Assembly (NCBI GenBank): GCA_938023085.1 | Contig: CALHDP010000109.1 | Location: forward strand, 1-34,825 | Origin: an uncultured Collinsella sp. | GTDB taxonomy: Bacteria; Actinomycetota; Coriobacteriia; Coriobacteriales; Coriobacteriaceae | Length of the DNA: 34,825 nt | Direction: 5' to 3' | Shown: positions 32,196 through 34,825 of the stretch, in pieces | Numbering within the stretch: position 1 is the stretch's first letter | How the letters are laid out: the number at the start of each line of letters is the position of its first letter | Made by a program: the position numbers and the translations under genes | Notes under the pieces: generated by a model | Told to the model about the DNA's origin: nothing | Databases searched by the model: none | What the model saw: the letters and a program-made list of their open reading frames with translations, nothing else

Positions 32196-33671
32196 GTGTT
32201 TGATTCCCTGAGCGATCGCCTCAACGATACATTTGACCGCCTGCGCGGCAAGGGCAAGCTGACCGAGGCCGATATTACTTCGGCCATGCGCGATATTCGC
32301 ATGGCGCTGCTCGAGGCCGACGTTAACTTTAAGGTTGTCAAGGAGTTTGTCGCCAAGACTAAGGAGCGCTCCATGACCGCAGAGGTCATGGAGTCGCTCT
32401 CTCCGGCGCAAAACGTCGTCAAGATTGTGCTCGACGAGCTTACCGAGATGCTCGGCTCCACCGAGAGCAAGCTCGTCTTTAGCAACCGTATTCCCAATGT
32501 CATCATGCTTGTGGGTCTGCAGGGCTCCGGTAAGACCACGGCTGCCGTAAAGCTGGCCTACCTGCTCAAGAAGCAGGGTCGCTCGCCGTTGCTCGCCGCG
32601 TGCGACGTCTACCGTCCCGCTGCTGCCGACCAGCTGGCCACGCTCGGTGGCGAGATCGGCGTGCCGGTCTTCCGCGGTGACGGCGAGCACCCGGTCGATA
32701 TCGCCAAGGGCGCCATCCAGGAGGCCGTCGACCACCTGCGCGACGTGGTCATCGTCGATACCGCCGGACGTCTTCAGATCGACGAACAGATGATGCAGGA
32801 GGCCGTGGACATCAAGAAGGCCGTCAAGCCCGATCAGGTGCTGATGGTCGTCGATGCCATGACCGGCCAGGATATCGTCAACGTCGTCTCGACCTTCGCC
32901 GAGCGCACCGACTTTGACGGCGTGATCATCTCCAAGCTCGACGGCGACGCCCGTGGCGGCGGCGCACTTTCCGTGCGCCAGGTGACCGGTAAGCCCATCA
33001 AGTTCGTGAGCATGGGCGAGAAACCCGATTCGCTGGAGCCGTTCTATCCCGATCGTATGGCCAAGCGCATTCTGGGCATGGGCGACGTTGTCGGCATTAT
33101 TGAGAAGGCCCAGGAGGCGGCCGACGCCGAGCAGCTCGAGGCTGCCGAGCGCATGCTGCGCGAGGGCTTCACCATGAACGACATGCTCGACCAGATGAAG
33201 GCCGTCAAGAAGATGGGTGGCATGAAGGGCATCCTGGGCATGCTCCCCGGTGGCCAGCGTGCGCTCAACCAGATGGGTGGCAACCTGGACGAGGGCATCT
33301 TCGATAAGAATGAGGCCATTATCATGTCGATGACCAAGGAGGAGCGCCTGCGTCCCTCCATCATCAATGGCCAGCGCCGTGCCCGCATTGCCAAGGGCGC
33401 CGGCGTGACCCCCACCGAGGTCAATAGCCTTATGAAGCAGTGGGGCGAGATGAATAAGATGATGGGCCGCATGCGCACGATGGCCAATCAGGCGCAGGCT
33501 GGCGGCAAGAAGGGGAAGAAGGGTAAGAAGGGCAAAAAGATGCGCATGCCCAATATTCCCGGTCTGGATGCCATGGGCCTGGGCGGCATGGGCGGCCTGG
33601 GAACGGGCGGCCCCAAGTCCGATATGGACCTGCTGCGCCAGATGGAAGCGCAGATGCGCAACAAGAAGTAA
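32196..33671 (+). CDS. ffh: Signal recognition particle protein Ffh
   Basis: 491 aa; binds signal sequences and 4.5S/6S SRP RNA and pairs with FtsY. GTG start at 32196, 6 nt after AAGGAG, which overlaps the ftsY stop. N domain then G domain (GLQGSGKTT, DVYRPAAADQL, DTAGRLQ, SKLDGDARGGGAL). The Met-rich M domain follows with MKAVKKMGGMKGILGMLPGG and the RNA-binding stretch RLRPSIINGQRRARIAKGAG. After it comes a Lys-Gly repeat (GKKGKKGKKGKK) and a Gly/Met tail, longer and more basic than usual. The transcript probably ends at the hairpin 20 nt downstream. Confidence 0.97.
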   Translation: MFDSLSDRLNDTFDRLRGKGKLTEADITSAMRDIRMALLEADVNFKVVKEFVAKTKERSMTAEVMESLSPAQNVVKIVLDELTEMLGSTESKLVFSNRIPNVIMLVGLQGSGKTTAAVKLAYLLKKQGRSPLLAACDVYRPAAADQLATLGGEIGVPVFRGDGEHPVDIAKGAIQEAVDHLRDVVIVDTAGRLQIDEQMMQEAVDIKKAVKPDQVLMVVDAMTGQDIVNVVSTFAERTDFDGVIISKLDGDARGGGALSVRQVTGKPIKFVSMGEKPDSLEPFYPDRMAKRILGMGDVVGIIEKAQEAADAEQLEAAERMLREGFTMNDMLDQMKAVKKMGGMKGILGMLPGGQRALNQMGGNLDEGIFDKNEAIIMSMTKEERLRPSIINGQRRARIAKGAGVTPTEVNSLMKQWGEMNKMMGRMRTMANQAQAGGKKGKKGKKGKKMRMPNIPGLDAMGLGGMGGLGTGGPKSDMDLLRQMEAQMRNKK

Positions 33672-33691
33672 CGACTAGTTGAGTCGTGTAT

Positions 33692-33731
33692 GGCGAAGGC
33701 CGCCTGGATGGTATTCCAGGCGGCCTTCGCC
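33692..33731. terminator. Convergent hairpin after ffh and the DUF134-NifX gene
   Basis: A perfect 16-bp stem, GGCGAAGGCCGCCTGG (33692-33707) with its complement at 33716-33731, loop ATGGTATT. Only a short T-rich run follows (GTTTGTT). It stands between two convergent stop codons, so it probably serves both. Confidence 0.75.
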
Positions 33732-33787
33732 GTTTGTTCGCTGGTTGTCGCACGCGTGGAAGCGCGTTCTCGACGAGGTGCTTGCCG

Positions 33788-34552
33788 CTAGTGGCAGCCG
33801 CAGCCTTCGTGCCCGTCATGGTTGTGGTGACCGTGGCAGCCGCAGGACTCGCCATGCTCGTGGATGTGCTCGTGATCATGTCCATGGCAGTCGCAGGTGG
33901 CCTCGCCGTTCTGTGCGAGCGTGCCGGCAATGAGGGCCTCGACGCAGGCATCGCAGCTGCCCTGGGCGCCCGCATAGACCGTGATGCCGGCTTGGGCAAG
34001 CGCGTTGATAGCGCCGCCGCCGATACCGCCGCAAATGAGCGTGTCAACGCCACCGTTGGCAAGCAGGCCCGCCAAGGCGCCGTGGCCGGTGCCACCGGTG
34101 CCTACGACCTGCTCGTTGAGGACCTTGCCATCCTGGATGTCGTAGATCTTGAACTGCTCGCTGCGGCCAAAGTGCATAAAGATGTTGCCGTTGTCGTACG
34201 TTGTTGCCACCCTCATGGTGCCGACCTCCTTTGCTGGCCATGCGGCCGTCGTCGTGGTGATGGGGGAGTACGCGATGTTGCCGCCTTCGATGACGATCGC
34301 CCGTCCATTGACCAGCGCGTTTGCCACCTTGCGATGCGCGCGACTGCTGATTGCCGCCACCGTGGCGCGGGCGATACCCATGTGCAGGGCGACGGCCTCC
34401 TGATTGAGGCCCTCCAGATCGCACAGGCGCAGTACTTCGAGCTCATCGACCGTCATATCGATAGCGTCTCCGCTGGCAAGGCCATCGGGGGTAAAGCCGC
34501 GATATTCGGGGATGATCCCAACGCGGCGCAGTTTTTCGCGTCTTCCAGCCAT
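33788..34552 (-). CDS. DUF134 (HTH) - NifX/NifB-like fusion with His/Cys tail
   Basis: 254 aa. ATG at 34552 follows GGAGAG. Residues 1-~88 are a DUF134/UPF0251 sigma-4-like HTH domain (MAGRREKLRRVGIIPEYRGF, LNQEAVALHMGIARATVAA). Residues ~113-215 are a dinitrogenase Fe-Mo cofactor (NifX/NifB C-terminal) fold (GGTGHGALAGLLANGGVDTLICGG is the core; G152-G174 region). The last 36 residues hold 12 His and 6 Cys, a metal-binding tail. No nif genes are visible, so nitrogen fixation is not implied; such free-standing proteins are linked to Fe-S or metal handling. In-frame Met113 has its own AAAGGAGG 8 nt upstream (34225-34232, ATG at 34216), so a 142-aa NifX-only product may also be made. Confidence 0.85.
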   Translation of the reverse strand: MAGRREKLRRVGIIPEYRGFTPDGLASGDAIDMTVDELEVLRLCDLEGLNQEAVALHMGIARATVAAISSRAHRKVANALVNGRAIVIEGGNIAYSPITTTTAAWPAKEVGTMRVATTYDNGNIFMHFGRSEQFKIYDIQDGKVLNEQVVGTGGTGHGALAGLLANGGVDTLICGGIGGGAINALAQAGITVYAGAQGSCDACVEALIAGTLAQNGEATCDCHGHDHEHIHEHGESCGCHGHHNHDGHEGCGCH

Positions 34553-34565
34553 ACACTCTCCAAAT

Positions 34566-34579
34566 CTGACATATGTCAA
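34566..34579. promoter_or_regulatory. Operator-like palindrome, proximal copy
   Basis: CTGACATATGTCAA contains the perfect 12-bp palindrome TGACATATGTCA (34567-34578). It overlaps the predicted transcription start (~34577) of the - strand gene, a typical repressor position. Confidence 0.6.
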
Positions 34580-34583
34580 CAAT

Positions 34584-34611
34584 AGAATAGCGAACGTGCG
34601 GATTTGCGCAA
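34584..34611 (-). promoter_or_regulatory. Promoter of the DUF134-NifX gene
   Basis: On the - strand, -35 TTGCGC (34611-34606) and -10 TATTCT (34589-34584) with a 16-bp spacer. It is flanked on both sides by the CATATG palindromes. Confidence 0.6.
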
Positions 34612-34618
34612 GTAATTT

Positions 34619-34632
34619 CTGGCATATGTCAG
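34619..34632. promoter_or_regulatory. Operator-like palindrome, distal copy
   Basis: CTGGCATATGTCAG, the same motif with one asymmetric base pair. Its centre is 53 bp from the proximal copy, about five helical turns, so both would face the same side of the DNA. It lies just upstream of the - strand -35 and could also affect thyA. Confidence 0.6.
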
Positions 34633-34718
34633 AAAATGAGGGCTTATGTTTGGGCTGTGGGGCCGCGTGCGCCTGGGCTACAATGAATCTCGCTTGTAGG
34701 CGACTGACAGGAGGGTCA

Positions 34719-34825
34719 ATGAGCAAAGCTGATCAACAGTTTGTAACCATGTGCCGCGATATCTTGGACCATGGCACCACCACCGAGGGCCAAAAGGTCC
34801 GCCCGGTGTGGGAGGACGGCACCCC
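34719..34825 (+). CDS. thyA: Thymidylate synthase, 5' part (cut by window end)
   Basis: 35 codons of a gene that continues beyond the window. The start MSKADQQFVTMCRDILDHG and then EGQKVRPVWEDGT match the conserved N-terminus of folate-dependent thymidylate synthase, which methylates dUMP to dTMP. ATG at 34719 follows GGAGGG (34710-34715). A TACAAT hexamer at 34679-34684 may be its -10; the -35 is unclear. The catalytic Cys and folate-binding parts are outside the window, so function is inferred from this N-terminal block only. Confidence 0.85.
   Translation, partial: MSKADQQFVTMCRDILDHGTTTEGQKVRPVWEDGT

Noticed and set aside
33788..34552. Nitrogen fixation gene (nifX)
   Set aside because: No nifHDK, nifB or other nif gene is in the window. 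Free-standing NifX-fold proteins are common in non-fixing anaerobes.
1..34825. CRISPR arrays, insertion sequences, prophage or rRNA genes
   Set aside because: No regularly spaced direct repeats, transposase, integrase, phage structural genes or rRNA sequence were seen. The only horizontally acquired segment supported is the restriction-modification cassette.

Overview
The window is 34.8 kb of a high-GC bacterial chromosome that most resembles a Coriobacteriia genome, probably Collinsella or a close relative. That placement is an inference from protein sequences and gene order recognised from memory; no search was run. It is a dense housekeeping region, almost entirely on the + strand. One low-GC cassette interrupts it near the left end, and one - strand metal/redox-type gene lies near the right end.

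Layout. (1) 1-1152 is the 3' part of guaB, closed by a perfect bidirectional terminator. (2) 1212-3536 is a divergent type II restriction-modification cassette. It holds a SinI-like endonuclease on the - strand and an m5C methyltransferase with an N-terminal HTH on the + strand. Sampled 60-nt lines in the cassette are 35-45% GC, against 68% for a sampled leuS line, so it looks acquired. (3) 3606-3724 is a 119-nt near-perfect hairpin in the leuS leader, followed by leuS. (4) 6478-16651 is a promoter and leader terminator, then rimP-nusA-infB-rbfA-nrnA-truB-ribF-dnaG, a translation and transcription super-operon that runs into the primase. (5) rpoD has its own likely promoter and a strong terminator. 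(6) 18352-18629 carries two identical tRNA-Asn(GUU) genes. (7) 18788-24164 is an Asp23 protein (yloU-like), fakA-like, recG, rsmD and coaD. (8) 24189-33671 is a SepIVA/DivIVA-like coiled-coil gene, yceD (DUF177), rpmF, plsX, acpP, rnc, smc, ftsY and ffh. (9) 33788-34552 on the - strand is a DUF134-NifX fusion with a His/Cys-rich tail and a twin-palindrome promoter. (10) 34719 to the end is the start of thyA.

How the genes fit together. Region 4 makes and matures the translation machinery (RimP, IF2, RbfA, TruB) and couples it to transcription elongation (NusA), nucleotide recycling (NrnA), flavin cofactors (RibF), replication priming (DnaG) and the housekeeping sigma factor. Regions 7-8 join CoA and phospholipid precursor supply (CoaD, PlsX, ACP, FakA-like) to ribosome parts (RsmD, L32, YceD), RNA processing (RNase III), chromosome organisation (SMC) and the complete SRP targeting pair (FtsY, Ffh). 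The order combines a Bacillus-like series (yloU-yloV-recG and plsX-acp-rnc-smc-ftsY-ffh) with a mycobacterial-like one (coaD, SepIVA, DUF177, rpmF).

Most worth a second look: the twin CATATG palindromes and internal start of the DUF134-NifX gene; the operator-like inverted repeat over the TTG start of the HTH-methyltransferase; the leuS leader hairpin; the rimP leader terminator; the zinc-finger-like tail on NusA where ylxR would normally follow; and an Asp-to-Asn change in the RNase III active site.
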